A stretch of DNA of 64,000 nt from positions 29,501 through 93,500 of the forward strand of contig WPIO01000259.1 of the NCBI GenBank assembly GCA_009760855.2, given 5' to 3'. Source of the DNA: Cristatella mucedo. Lineage: Eukaryota > Bryozoa > Phylactolaemata > Cristatellidae. Below are positions 45,601-57,662 of the stretch, piece by piece. The notes beneath the pieces are model-generated. The model did not search any database, was not told the DNA's origin, and worked only from the letters and a program-made list of their open reading frames with translations. Both the position numbers and the translations under genes were made by a program. Numbering within the stretch: position 1 is the stretch's first letter; each line of letters opens with the position of its first letter.

Positions 45601-46213
45601 CTCACTTGCTGCATGCATTGATGACATCTGCACATAGATGGCAGCAAATTTTCTAAAACTAAACGATGATAAAACTAACTTACTGGTTATGGGCAAACCC
45701 AGTGTGATTCAGAGATTGGAAAGGCTGACTTTCAAAATTGGGTCTGCCAGCATATCCCCAGCTGAGTCAGCTCGAAATCTATGTGTCATATTCCAAAGCG
45801 ACCTCTCGTTAGACGACCATATCAACTCCACAGTCAAATCTGCCTATTTTCAGCTTCATAACATTGCTAAAATTAGGGCTTGCTTCGATAAAGATACCAC
45901 GTCCAAGTTGGTCCATGCATTCGTGACATCCCGTCTCGACTTCTGCAACTCACTGCTTACTGGCCTACCAGCATGTGCGATCAGGCCATTGCAGCTGGTA
46001 CTAAACTCTGCAGCTAGGCTTGTCTGTCGTGAGCATCGCAGTTGCTACATTACTCCACTTGTCGCCGACCTGCACTGGCTACCAGTGAGGCAATGGATTG
46101 ACTTCAAGGTTTTGTCGCTCACTTTTAGGTCCCTTCATTCTATGGCTCCAGCCTCCCTTTCAGATATACTACCCCATCAGGCCAAGCATCGTACCACCTG
46201 CTTAAGTGCTTAA
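42640..46213 (+). mobile_element. LINE-A, near-complete L2/CR1-like non-LTR retrotransposon, disrupted
   Basis: The open frame from 42771 codes an APE-type endonuclease (WNPRSMCNRP, TETWL, GDFNVHFD, LDQIFS, SDHMQISF) and the start of RT (NYRPVSLLPFLSKTLERVV), ending at TAG 44352 where related elements would continue. An antisense LINE-B copy occupies 44376-45140. RT resumes at about 45141 (FQSGFRANHSTDSALLRVY) with motif A (LLALLDISAAFHTIDH), motif B (GVPQGSVLGPV), the catalytic YADD (45533-45544) and KLNDDKTNLLVMG; a TAG at 45635 breaks the frame before it. The RT C-terminus continues to 46213, then diverges. The catalytic residues remain but the nonsense codons and insertion make it non-autonomous. 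Confidence 0.9.
44376..45140 (-). mobile_element. LINE-B, 5'-truncated, inserted antisense in LINE-A, TSD CCTTG
   Basis: The minus strand codes the RT C-terminus of a second LINE family (VLSRLDYCNSLLAGLPKKAI, FLEELGWLPVEQRIRSKVLT, DRSFSSAGPRLWNSL), a ~250-bp 3' UTR and an (ATTAC)n tail. CCTTG lies on both sides. Differs clearly from LINE-A in sequence and tail type. Confidence 0.85.
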
Positions 46214-47160
46214 CTTGATCTGAGACTTGCAGCCATACTCATCACCAGCTCCCGTTGTCTTCTGGCCTTTTTCGGTAACCCAGCCAAATGAAATTGCGAT
46301 AATCTATCTAGTCTGGATAAAACCAGGAACCTGGTTAAATTTTTTGCAAGACACGGCAGTAAAATTTATTTATTTATTTAACATTCCCCAATGGTAGCTT
46401 AGTATCGGACGTGATGGACAACGTTGGAGGTGGTCTTCTCCACAAGAAACTAACTTTCAAAACTTAGGCTTTCAAAACTTGTCAAGCAAACTTAAGCTTT
46501 CAAAACTTAGGCAATGACGAAATTCCGACAATGCGAGCACATGGTTACGGAAGTACAAAAACATCACCTATTAGAAGAATTCAGGACGCGTCTGAGTGTT
46601 GTCGCGTCGTCTATAAGCCGGCCTTTCACATATCTCAAGTTTACAGAGTGCAACGTCGGGAGGAAGTGGAGGCTGGCTTGTCTACCTTACTACGTGCAAC
46701 TCGCTCGAGTGGCTGCGCCGAGCCACATGTGGCGCAATAGTGACGCTCGATGAAATGTAGCACTGGAGGCGAGATGATTCAGAGATTTACAATTAGAACG
46801 TATCTAATGATTCGGCTACATTATCTTGACGGCTCCCTGATGTTGGTTCAATCTCGTTGATTAGTCAGTTGAACCGGCGACGCGTCTGCCCGTTCTTTCT
46901 CGCGGTTCGCTCCGCTCGCTGTAACGGTGATGCTGCTTCTCCGACCACAAAGTCCACAGAGCCACAAGGACTAGCACGTACACTTTCACTGTACAATTGA
47001 GACGCTGCCGTCTGAAATCGCAACGAGGTCACTGGAAGGCTGACGTGTAGGTGCGAGAGGCGACAGGCGACGAGGACGCGATGGGTAACAGTGGCGGGCA
47101 ACCGCCGTCGGCCGAGGCGGCGGCGGTCTCATTTTACCCACTCTCTCCCGGTCTCTCTCA

Positions 47161-47162
<2 letters not shown>

Positions 47163-47247
<85 letters not shown>
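47163..47247. repeat. (CT)n microsatellite
   Basis: About 40 CT units; the poly-Leu-Ser ORFs over it are artefacts. Confidence 0.95.
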
Positions 47248-47250
<3 letters not shown>

Positions 47251-47411
47251 CTCTCTCTTGCAAGCTTTGGGATCGATTACCTGTGCAGTTGTGCTATCCG
47301 CTCTTGCAGAGTAGTCTCTAATTTCTGGTACTTTCCTTTCCAGTTCAACATGTCACTTGCCTGAGCCTCGCTCTGAGAATGGGACGAGTCGCGTGCCTGA
47401 GCAGAAAAAAA

Positions 47412-47585
47412 ATCCCAGCTGATTAAACAGCCTCTTTTAGTATAGCGACAGAAGAGCCTTTACGGCTATCACCGCCGCTTGCAGTGGCGATACAGGATCG
47501 CCCACCGCAGGAATCGAACCCACGACCTCGGGACCGAGGTCGTGAAAGCAACCGCCTTACCTAGTGTGCCATCACGGCTCACCTT
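47412..47585 (-). mobile_element. tRNA-derived SINE, well preserved
   Basis: Reverse copy nearly identical to the one at 18945: A box TGGCACACTAGG, B box GGGTTCGATTCCTGC, tail ending CAGCCTCTTTTAGTATAGCG on the plus strand. Confidence 0.88.
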
Positions 47586-48468
47586 GCGAGCGGTTGTTTA
47601 AGAGATGCAATGCCGACAGGGATACTCGCAGCAAATGCAGACAGCATGTCGTACCACACCGACACCAGCACCTGCCAATAATGTAAAATCTATACCCTAC
47701 CATGCTTATTTATGCTACCTTGCCTACAGCGCTGGTTTAGCATGACATAAATGAAGCTACAACTGTATTTATTTTCTTCCGATTAACATTAGGATAGCAC
47801 CATTTCGTAAATTAATCGTAATTTCCTTCTTAGCGCACATATACCGATATAATAACAGTCAATGGCGCTCCAATGGCAGGACTGCGACGGTACAGCAAAC
47901 GTGCTGCAGCTGCAATCCACCGGCTCCTTTGTATCGCTCAAAACTGCAGATATGACGGGGCATACTTTGGCCTAGAGGGGTATAAAGTGGACCTAAGCCA
48001 TGATATTCATCTCGGGTATAAATGGGCCTAGGTCGCATTTACCTCGAGTGAACTCTAACCTGGGGTTATACTATATAGCCTGCTAAGTATACTCTAGCCT
48101 GCTATATTCGAGTCGGCTTGCTACTACCGACCGCATTGCAGTGAAGACGTCCAGGAGAGCAACGTCGGTAGCGTCAGCTTTCAACGCCACAGTGCGGAAA
48201 TTTTTAGCTATCGATCCCGAAAATCGATACACCGCTCAATGACGCCGCGACAGGATCGGAAAAGCGGCGACATCGTAGCGTCTGTCGGACCGGTACTTGA
48301 GCGAGCTCAGGCAGCGAGCAACAGCGGCGCGTGACCTCGACCCGAGTGAGTGACGTCGGAGCGACGTCCACTCAGTCTCTCGCCGCGCTCCCGCCTGCGC
48401 CTTGAATTCACCCGTTGGCCGTACGGACGTGCGTAGGCGTCGTGGCAGAAGGCGAAAGCTAGTGGTCG

Positions 48469-48838
48469 TTGGCGGTGGACAATGGCTGCCGCCGCCGTTA
48501 CGTGCCGCCGCCGCTACGTGCCATACCGGTACTGCCGCGGCCGCGGCGGCGCGCGACGCTCGCTGCCCGCTTCAAAAAGTGGCCGCTGCTGCAGGCGGCG
48601 AAGTCGGCTGCCGTCGCACTGGCGCTCGGGTTGGCTCTGCTCCTGGCTTCCGGCTTCCATCTGGCCACTCGGCTGCGCTTCCCTGCCGGCGGCGGACGCC
48701 AGCGAAACGTTAGCAGAAGCAGAAGTAACGTTGGCAGTAGCAGCAGTATCTGCTACTGCTTCGCAGCGTGCAGCCGATCCGGAAAAGCAGACGCCAACGA
48801 TCAGCAGCTGCAGGCCGGGGCCACCTTTGGAGGTCAGA
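48469..48838 (+). CDS. Possible N-terminal exon of a membrane protein, joined to LINE
   Basis: GC-rich open frame from ATG 48469. After a basic, Pro/Arg-rich start it reads FKKWPLLQAAKSAAVALALG and then LALLLASGFHLATRL, a good N-terminal signal anchor, then a Ser/Arg-rich stem: the layout of a type II Golgi protein. Sequence turns into LINE-A 3' DNA at about 48838, so the original downstream sequence is lost or lies beyond the LINE at 49243. Two other frames are also open because of composition. Family not recognised. Confidence 0.3.
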
Positions 48839-49242
48839 TCTCGTACAAACCTTGAATCCTTTGGAGACCGTGCATTGAGTTCGTATGCTCCCAAAGCCTG
48901 GAACTCCCTCCCGACCTGCATCAGAACATCCCCTGACCTGACCACATTTAAAAAGAACTTCAAAAACACCTATTTAGGACAGCATTTAGTGGGTCCCTGT
49001 GATTCGTCCTTGATGTGCTTACGCGTGCTGACACTGTGCATGCTGCCACTAACGTCATTTGCATGCTGACCCTGTGCATGTCACCCCTAAGCATGTCATT
49101 CATTTTGTTTGTTTATCAAGCATGATATTACACACCATTCAACTGCATTTCCCTTTGCAGCAAATGTAAAGCGTAGAGAGAGATTAAGTTCTCTGAGGGC
49201 GCTTTATCAAGTGCATTATTATTATTATTATTATTATTATGC
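48838..49242 (+). mobile_element. LINE-A 3' fragment
   Basis: Plus-strand RT C-terminal codons (GTACAAACCTTGAATCC, GCCTGGAACTCCCTCCCGAC), 3' UTR, stem-loop and (ATT)n tail at 49218-49240. Confidence 0.85.
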
Positions 49243-49944
49243 TAGCACGAATGTGCTCAATTTTTCAGTAAAGAAAGCTAAGAAACGCAGTCTTTGGCAG
49301 AGGTGGCCTAGTTCTGCTGCTTCATCTCTCGTCGGTGTAATCAATACCATTCGACCGATCGTTTTACCAATGCCCAGCGGCTGGCAAGGGTCTTAGCTTT
49401 AAGGAATTCACGAATCGGTTGGCTGGTTCGAGTCCTGCAAGAGGCAATTCTCCATTGTCCTCTGCAGATGGGGTGACAGTCGCTAAGGCTATTAGGCCGC
49501 TAAATACATTAGGTGTTCGATCAGTTAACCTGTTTAATGTTTCATTGGCGGTTAATATGGACGGGGCCATTTTTCCAAGCCCCTACGCTGGGGGGGCCGT
49601 CTGGCTAATCGGGTGGAACAACTAAGGCAGCAGGCATTCAAGCCTCTTTTACAGAGGTTCCGTGGTGAGTTCCTGGCGTCCGTTTGAAAGATTTCTAGTC
49701 TAACCCTACAGTTTTTATTCACCGGTGGCTGATTCGTACTTTTTCTAAACATCCCGTAAGGTTAGCCTATTGCAGCCACGTGCTACCGAACACTGCTGTT
49801 TTCTTACTCAGTTTAGTTTACGTAATAGGCTTACTCCGTGTGATTCAGCGTTTATTTCTACTCCTGGATCTCGACAAGCCAGTCACAATGTGGATTAAAG
49901 GAGGGGTTTTCTGGAAGAAAGATCAAATAACAAGCTAAGGGCTG

Positions 49945-50090
49945 AGAGCTGTGATGGGACAGTAGGTAAGACGGTTACTATTTACAGCCTGAGTCCTTAG
50001 TACACGGGTTCGAATCTTGTGGCAAGCGATCATTTGTTCCGGCTGCAAGTGGTAATGGCGGTCGTCGTGATGGTTCTTCGTCTTCGGCTC
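49945..50090 (+). mobile_element. tRNA-derived SINE, diverged
   Basis: Head GTGATGGGACAGTAGGTAAG, B box GGGTTCGAATCTTGT, then GGCTGCAAGTGGTAATGGCG. A second head-like piece follows near 50150-50210 (GTGGGTTTGAGTCTTGTTGC). Confidence 0.6.
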
Positions 50091-50234
50091 TATCTCGACG
50101 TCGTCGCCGGTAGTTACCGGACTCGTGTACGTGGACGTAGGTGTAAGGTGGTCTCATGCTACGACCCGGGTTGTGGGTTTGAGTCTTGTTGCAGGAGATT
50201 ATGTGTGGCTCACTGCAAGCAGGACAGATAGCCA

Positions 50235-51242
50235 CCAGGTTTTTCTATCGCCACGTCCATTATGCAGTTGCATCAGCTAAGGTTTAACGTTTTACACCTC
50301 GCTTAAATATAGGTGTGGAGAATACCTGACTTACAAGAACATACCTGCACCTCGGTTAGAGATATAGCAGATCTGATATCGGGTTATTAAGAAATTATTT
50401 AGTCTGTGCTCGGGCCTGTAAATACTTAATGAATCTCTGTGAAGTCATCACCACAGCATAACAAACACGGAAAGAAGGACTTTTACGTTAAACACGACGT
50501 TGAGACTATCTGTTAGATTAGTTCTGCTGGATCAGATGCAGTTTTTAGTATTATTCATCAAGTTCGTCTTGACTACCAGCGTATATGCTGCTTATGTGCA
50601 AGTCTTACTGGAGCACCTCTCAGCCTGCCCGAACAGTGTGGGCACACCAGTGCTTTAGGTCTTTGGCTAATTATAGAGCTTATGTGGCTATAGGTCAACT
50701 GGTGATCCTTTCAAGTTTAAATCAACCTAAGGATTAATATCTGGTTTTATTTGTTTTCCTACAAATTTATTCTTCTGCCACTCTAGTCGCCAAAATCCAG
50801 CCAGGCTTTTACTCTCAACCTGCCTCTCTAGTCGCCGAGAAAGTACTAAGCTATAATTTCTATACAGATTGCACACTTCGGCACCTGATCACGTTTTACT
50901 TTTAGCACGTGTAATGTCACTTCCTTGTCAGTTGCAATGTCCGTTGCAGTCTCTCCGTAGTATCTGGTTATCCTGTTCCATAATGACTTTTAACTGTGCT
51001 ATACGAAAGTGTTATTTTTGTTTTTATTATCATTAATATGAGCAGCAAAATTCACAGTTTGAAAAAGTGGCAACTCCCCCAAAAATCTCCAGCTCAAATC
51101 AGTCCCATCTACGTAGAACTTTTTTGAAGGTCTGATGAAGAGATTTTATCTTCTATGCTCTCTTAAGAAAACCGGCCTCCTTTGCACGGCTTGTATAGCT
51201 GCTCTGTGAGCATGGCGTTGTTGTGCCTTTTAAAGGTGCATA
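50235..51242. other. AT-rich region upstream of the TRIM gene
   Basis: No coding signal recognised. Would contain the TRIM promoter and 5' UTR; no clear TATA box assigned. Confidence 0.4.
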
Positions 51243-53184
51243 ATGGCACAAGACCTTCCAATTCAACGGCATGCATCAATAAATGAACGCCTGCTGTCTT
51301 GCATCACCTGTGGAAGAATTGCTGAGGAGCCTCTGCTGCTGAGCTGCCTGCACAGCTGCTGCAATGGCTGCATCGACCGTGCTGCCACAGCAGAGAGCTC
51401 AATGAGCGTTCTTTGTAAAGCTTGTGATGTATCCACCGACATCAGTAAAGCAAAGCATCACAACGGTTTTATTGCTGAGTATGTGTATCGTTTCAAAACC
51501 CTGAAGGATGCAGACAAGTGCAGCCTGTGCAGAGAGGATGGAAGACCTGATGAGCCAGCAGACGTCTGGTGCAAGCAGTGCCAGAAATCCCTGTGTTAAT
51601 AATAATAATAATAATAATAATATTGCACTTGATAAAGCGCCCTCAGAGAACTTAATCTCTTTCTAGGCGCTTTACATTTGCTGCAAAGTGATACGCAATA
51701 GAATAGTAAGTAAAAAAAAAAAAAAAAAACAAACAAAATGAATAACATGGTTAGAGGTTACATGCACTGGGTCAGCATGCAAATGTGGTTAGTGGTCACA
51801 GGCACAGTGTCAGCACGCATAAGCACATCGAGGACGAATCACAAGGACCCACTAAATGCTGTCCTAAATAGGTATGTTTTTAAGTTTCTTTTAAATGTGG
51901 TCAGGTCAGGGGATGTTCTGATGCAGGTCGGGAGGGAGTTCCAGGCTGTGGGAGCATACGAGCTAAATGCACGGTCTCCAAAGGATTTAAGGTTTGTACG
52001 AGGTATTTCTAGACTGTTGGATTCCGAAAAGCGAGTGGTACGATGCTTTGCCTGATGGGGTAGTATATCTGAAAGATAGGCTGGAGCCATAGAATAAAGA
52101 GACCTAAAAGTGAGCGACAAAACCTTGAAGTCAATCCGTTGCTTGACTGGTAACCAGTGCAGGTCGGCGAGAAGTGGAGTAATGTGGCAACTGCGACGCT
52201 CACGACAGACAAGCCTAGCTGCAGAGTTTTGCACCAGCTGCAATCGCCTGATCGCACATGTGTTCAGCCTGCATACCTGGTCATAACCAATACAACAACA
52301 GTCACGTGACCATTGAGCTTTCTCAAATCTCGAGCTGGAGTCAAGTACTTGAGGCCACAGGACAGCAGCAGTGCCTGCAGCACCAGAAGCCACTGGATTT
52401 CCTCTGCTTGACTTGCAAGCGAGCCAAGTGCCCCGACTGTAGCAAGCAGTGTGAGGTCTCAGGTCACTCTTTGCCGCAGCATCTGAAAGGACCAACAGCC
52501 GAAACCTTCTTGAAGGACGTGAGAGAAAGCATACAGCAACTGCTTGAGCATTTGAATGTCAATTCTTCCAAGCTCTTACAGCCCATGATTCTGATCAAGG
52601 ACGTCCTATCGGCTCGTGCCATCCATTTGGACATGATTACGATGCGGAAGAAGTATATGGTGGATGCTCTGACCAAAGCCTTTGATAATTGTGAGAGAGA
52701 AGTCAAGGACTGCTACGACCAGCTCGAGGCCAGTGCTGCCACCCTGCAAGGCATGGCTGAACAGCTGCATCAGTCTGTGCAGCATGCATCGACATACATC
52801 AGCAGCCTCACGGCTGCAGCATGCGATCCTGATTTGCTCGACCAGCACGTGACCTTGCAGTCATGCGTAGGAGTGCTTTCGAAGCAGCTGGAGAGCTTCA
52901 GAGATATACCGGCTGCTGAAAGGCTGGTATCACTGAGTGGATCTCTGCCTGAGGACTTGGATGTGGTGGTCACCTCGTGGATGGGAACTGCGAAGCTGAC
53001 CGCAGGTAGCTGCCTACGAAGCAATGCAGCTCGTGCATGGCCTAGCTCAATGTGCTGACACGCGAACCTTTCCGACATTCTAAAGTTGCTGCCCTTGATG
53101 CATTTGTCCTTGTAGACTGTCTTGGCCAACTCATTGACAACGTCAGAGTCTCTGTGGATGGTGCTAGAGCTGGTGACGTGGCAG
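51243..53184 (+). pseudogene. TRIM gene, first exon: RING, B-boxes, coiled coil; broken by LINE
   Basis: From ATG 51243 (context TAATGGCAC) the frame codes a RING finger (CITCG...CLHSCCNGC...CKAC, residues ~20-62) and the start of B-box 1 (CSLCRE...CKQCQKSLC). A 661-bp antisense LINE-A copy (51598-52258) with a TGTGTT target duplication splits this B-box. The frame resumes in register at 52265 with the rest of B-box 1 (CSACIPGHNQYNNSH), B-box 2 (CLQHQKPLDFLCLTC...CPDCSK...SGH) and a coiled coil. Near 53005-53045 the frame shifts and a TAG occurs (53043). Then a filamin-like stretch follows (AALDAFVLVDCLGQLIDNV, VRVSVDGARAGDVA) up to donor GGCAG|GTGAGC. TRIM-NHL proteins with this order act as E3 ubiquitin ligases and RNA-binding regulators. 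The breaks suggest a pseudogene. Confidence 0.85.
51598..52258 (-). mobile_element. LINE-A 3' copy inserted in the TRIM B-box, TSD TGTGTT
   Basis: Begins with (TAA)n, ends within GATCGCACAT, the same truncation point as the 1263 copy to within a few bases. TGTGTT flanks it at 51592-51597 and 52259-52264. An A-run (51711-51729) replaces the usual segment. High identity to the 1263 copy indicates recent insertion. Confidence 0.92.
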
Positions 53185-53654
53185 GTGAGCTCACATTTAA
53201 GGACACTGCCAATCTTTGACTTTCTGCTGCTGAGCCACTGGCTTGCATGCTGGACTTTCCTGCGTTATTATCAGAGTTGCTTGATGTATATGTCCGCAAG
53301 GTCTTGAACTTAAGGCCCAACACCTAGCAACACCTACTGCAATACATTCAAGTAGGAACTGTTAAGACAAGTAAGAGATCGGAATATACAGTGTATTTGT
53401 AAACCCGACGAGAGCTCTTACCTAAAGTGAAAGCAAGATTTCCAGAGAATGGAGTGTACATTTAGCAGTTTTAATTTTGGATATTATTTCTGAAGTTTGT
53501 CTATTTGACTTATAAAAAATCATTGACCCATTTGAAAACACGAAATCCTGTACGTTAGTAATTTAGCTTTTCCTAATGGTAATACTTCGATGTTTCCACT
53601 TTCGTTGTATCACTGGCTTACGGCTTCCGTGCTGCCATAACCGAAGATCTTCTC

Positions 53655-53775
53655 CACTTTGCTGATGACGTCACAACAAGTGATTGTGCTAGCATCGTCA
53701 CGTTCTCAGTGCTGCTACACGTGCCTGCAGCATTTCACTCCCTGGATTGTAGGACCAGCTACAAGCCATAGATAG
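53655..53775 (+). mobile_element. Possible old LINE RT motif A remnant
   Basis: Translates to SVLLHVPAAFHSLD, close to the LINE motif A pattern, in a short broken frame inside the TRIM intron. Confidence 0.35.
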
Positions 53776-54284
53776 TGGCGGCTTTAATGGCCGTCTAAGT
53801 GGTTTAATTTATAATATTGTTATAAGACCAGTGTTCATCTTCTAGTAGCAACTAAAAGTTAGGTTGACGAGTTCCTGGGTGGTTCTAGTCATACCTTTTC
53901 GATCGTATTCACTCCTGCGTCCGATACTGAATAATGTTTGCAAGCCACGGTAAGCTGCTGCCTCTTTTCAGATTATATATTAGTTGTAGATTTAGTTATA
54001 CATTTGTTGTAGATTAGTTGTCCCAGTCTCTGTGATTCAGCACAACTTTTTTATTTCTACTCTTAAGGCAAAATTAAGTCTTTAGGCTTCATTATTAAAC
54101 CGAAAGCAGCTTAGGCATTGAGTAGGCTTTAAAGAAGCATAGTTTTTTGTGGCTTTCCCGAGTTTCAGATTTGCATCTATTCACTCGTTTATGCATACAG
54201 ACAGGTGATGAAAAACTCTTGACAAGTGACACTAAGTTCTATTAAAACAGTTAAGCTTTGCTAATCAATGTCCCTCATTTCCAA

Positions 54285-54420
54285 TTTCAAAAGAGACTTA
54301 ACAGCTATCACGCCTACTTGCACTTGGCAATAAGTGTTTTGCCTGTAGCAAGACTCAAACGCACGACTTGGATCGTGACATGTGAGCATCTTAACCCTAA
54401 GGCTAAGACTCGTGGGCAAC
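54285..54420 (-). mobile_element. Diverged SINE
   Basis: Reverse orientation: AGAGACTTAACAGCTATCAC then GCAAGACTCAAACGCACGAC, matching the SINE body and B-box region. Confidence 0.45.
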
Positions 54421-55884
54421 TGGTATTTATAACATTTGTCCACTGCTATCTTACAGATCGAGACAGGCTCCTGTAGGCAGTTTTCCGATTTGCTACTACT
54501 TTATATGTAATAATGCTATAACATTTTAATTTGCTCATAGCAGTGAAAAATGCAATGGATAAGAGAGATAAAGATGTGCATCAGGGTACCTAGAAGTTGA
54601 GTTTACGATCTCTGACACTAGGCACAAAATAGGGCTTGCAAGCTATTTTACCTGATCCTTGTTGACCCCTCATAGCCTTCAGCTACATAGTAAATATGTA
54701 AATGTAAATGTTGCTTCAACTGCTCTGTAATAAATCAAGGTTGCATTAGGTTCTGGCGGGTAGGAACAAACTATTCTAGGATTCTGGCCAGCAGGGACGC
54801 AGTGCAGGGGGGTAGGAGTTGGACGCGACATTAGCAATGTGGAATTGTAATGTATGGTGCGGTGCATGTTTTCGGCAATCGGTTTTGCAAGCAAGTAGTG
54901 CTGAGTGTATCTTGTTTGGCTTCAGCATGCCAGGCATTATACTTGCTATCTGCGGCATGCATGTCAGATCAAGATATCTTTCAGTGACTTGTAACGCACG
55001 TGGTAAGATATTTGGTTCACTTCGGGCACTATACAAACGTCGTATTATAATTATGGCTGTAATGGCAGTCTACCTGCAATAAATAAGCATCGTGTTTCTT
55101 TTTTACTGGTAGCACTTATAGAAAGGGTTGCCTCTGCATTGCTAGGCAAAGAAAAGAGAAGTGATTTGTAAATGCAGAACAAGTAATGATAGTGACAAAA
55201 TGGCCGTGACAACAAGAGCTTGTAGTTGCAATGACGAAATAGGGTCACTCTCACATATGGTGTGAGGTAAAGAATAGATGAGTAACTTGTAGGTAGCATT
55301 ATATTGTGAATGTATTGCTGGTGCAGTGCTCAAGTGATTGAGCTATGGCTATTGCTGTTGCAGCAGCAGCACCCTAGGTCCAGGGCTTGAAGACTAGTGT
55401 TTCAGTGAGTGCTTGCATCGGCTGGAGCCGAAGTAAGCCGTGCTGCTTTGATCGTGGGCTTTAGTGCTGGGATCAAGCTGTACTGCATGGCCATGTATCT
55501 GTATTTTGCTAAAGGAGAAGGGTAAATGCACCGACAGTGCTGAAGTCATAGGCAGCACTTGTGCACGCCCTGCAAGTGTCAGAATGCATGTACGGCCTGG
55601 AATGAATATGTGAACCCGAACACAGTAAGCTTGAATATGCAGACTAAGTAAATATGGCATGGTGTTGGAGGCGAGAGCTTATAACATTTGACAGGGTCAG
55701 TGGAAATCTCCATAGTTGTGCATTAAGGGACCACTCTTCTGTGATGACAAATCATCAAATGAGCAGGCAATGAGGCCGTGGATTGGTTGTGTTGATTACT
55801 GAAGACCAGGCCAGTTTAGCAAATCTCACTCAACTTGTTCCGATGTTGAGATTGAACTCAGCACTAAGAATGAGTGAGCTTTGT

Positions 55885-56275
55885 GCAGATACATTTAAAG
55901 GCTGAACCTCGGATCCTTTGGAGACTGTGCCTTTAGTTCGTATGCTCCCAAAGCCCGTTATGCATTCTAGCCTGGCGTCACGACATATCCTGACATGACC
56001 ATTTTGACCACTTCACCATCATCTCCTGACCACGTTCAATAAGAAACTAAATATGCACCTATATATCACGGCCTGTAGCTGAGATCATCATAGCCTTTAA
56101 TTGCAGGCTTACCATGTGCTTGCTACAACTAAACATGTTATTCTTGTTGTTTATTAGGCATGCTACCACAAACTATTTGATCGTGCTTCCTTTGCAGCGA
56201 ATGCAAAGTGCCTTGAAAGAGATGTAGTTCTCTGAGGGTGCTTTATCAAATGTATTATTATTATTATTCTTAAAA
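55885..56275 (+). mobile_element. Diverged LINE-A 3' fragment in the TRIM intron
   Basis: Traces of the RT C-terminus (TTTGGAGACTGTGCCTTTAG, TTCGTATGCTCCCAAAGCCC), a stem-loop and ATTATTATTATT tail. Confidence 0.75.
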
Positions 56276-56662
56276 TAGGACCAAGCATCTTGCAACAGTG
56301 CAGTCAAGCAACGAAAGGTCAACGTAGTACAACCGTCGTACAACATGTTATTGTATAAACAAGCTTTAAGCTAACTTTGTAAAAGGACCTGTGATCTTGC
56401 ACAAGTGCACAGCGCTAAAGTCTCTCTGGTCTCTCTGCTGCTGCCTGCATTCACACGATGCAACTTCCATTATAGCGATAAGACCAAGCGTCTTGCAACG
56501 GTGCAGTCAAGCAACGAAAAGTTGTACGACCTTTCATTGCATAAGCAAGATGTAAGCCGATCTTGTAAAACTACCTGTCATGTAGCACAGTACACGAGTC
56601 TCTCTCGTCTCATGCAGAGATCTGCTGCTGCATGTGTTCACACAATGCAGCGTTCGTTGTAG

Positions 56663-57540
56663 CAGAGCAGACAGTGCTGAACTTCGGCCCGGCCTCCAGC
56701 TGCTTCAAGACGCCTGTCGATTGCTACGACCTGTCTGTGGCGTCAGAGGGGCATCTGCTGCTGGCTGCCTGGCAGCACGGCCTGAAGGAATACAGTCAGA
56801 GCGGCAGAGAGCTGAGCGTCTGGAAACCTGCGAGGCAGAGCTACGGAGGGGACGATGAGGTCACTACAGTGCGGTCCTTGCAGGACGGACGTGCAGCTGT
56901 TGGCGTGTACTACTCACGGCTCGTCCTGCTGCTCAGACGCAGCAGCTCTGCTGATGCTGATGCAGGGGACTCGCAGGGGGCGTGGATCGAAGACCGACGT
57001 GTCGCTGAGCTGCCGTGGTCTCCCTGGAAGCTGTCATCGCTCGGTGACCTGCTCGCTGTGACCCAGGGCCCCGAGCTGCAGCTGCTGCAGCTGAGCTCGG
57101 GGCAGGTGCTGTACAGCAGGATGTACGAGAATGGCATATACAGTGTGGCTCTCACTGCTGCTGCTCTGGTCACAGCGAGCTGGAGCGAGGTGGAGCTGGT
57201 TGATGGCAGAGAGCTGTACGTAGTGGACGGCTGCAGCCACCAAGGTGACAGACAATGGAGACACGAGCTGAGCAGTGAGGAGCGAGCGACGGGCGTCTGT
57301 GCTGCAGGCGTCATCGTGTACGTTGCTGTGCGAGGGCTGCAGGGAGTCAGGAGCAGGGACTGTGTGAGGGCACTCTGTGCTGTGACAGGGCAGGTGCTGC
57401 AGCAGGTCTTCTCCTACAGCAGCCACGGACTGCAGTGGCCTTGGTGCCTGTCACTGGGCGAAGGATAGAGGACCGTGCTAGCCGTGCTGAACTGGAACGA
57501 ACGGACTGTGAGCGTGTACCCTGCAGCAGCTAAGAGCTAA
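56663..57540 (+). pseudogene. TRIM gene, last exon: beta-propeller, with in-frame TAG
   Basis: An acceptor (GCGTTCGTTGTAG|) enters in phase 1, matching the donor at 53184, so this is very likely the 3' exon of the same TRIM gene. It codes repeated blade-like units (YDLSVASEGHLLLAAWQHGL, PWKLSSLGDLLAVTQGPEL, GIYSVALTAAALVTASWSEV), an NHL/WD-type propeller as in TRIM2/3/71 or TRIM56-like proteins. TAG at 57466-57468 interrupts the last blade; the same frame continues as RTVLAVLNWNERTVSVYP to TAA 57538-57540. So a nonsense mutation removed ~24 residues, in line with the other lesions upstream. Confidence 0.75.
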
Positions 57541-57656
57541 GAGCTGGATGTCTGTGACATGCAGCTCTGGGCCAGCACTGTATCTCACTTCGTCTGACTG
57601 ATACCAATGCATGCATTTACTTACCTTCTAACGAAGCGATGCATCAATAATCCATA

Positions 57657-57662
57657 AATAAA
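57657..57662 (+). promoter_or_regulatory. Polyadenylation signal AATAAA, likely for the TRIM gene
   Basis: Canonical AATAAA about 120 bases after the original TAA stop of the TRIM propeller exon, same strand. Confidence 0.45.

Noticed and set aside
53043-57468. TAG as a sense or readthrough codon
   Set aside because: LSM2 ends properly at TAG and the TRIM locus has a frameshift and LINE insertion, so decay explains the TAGs better.
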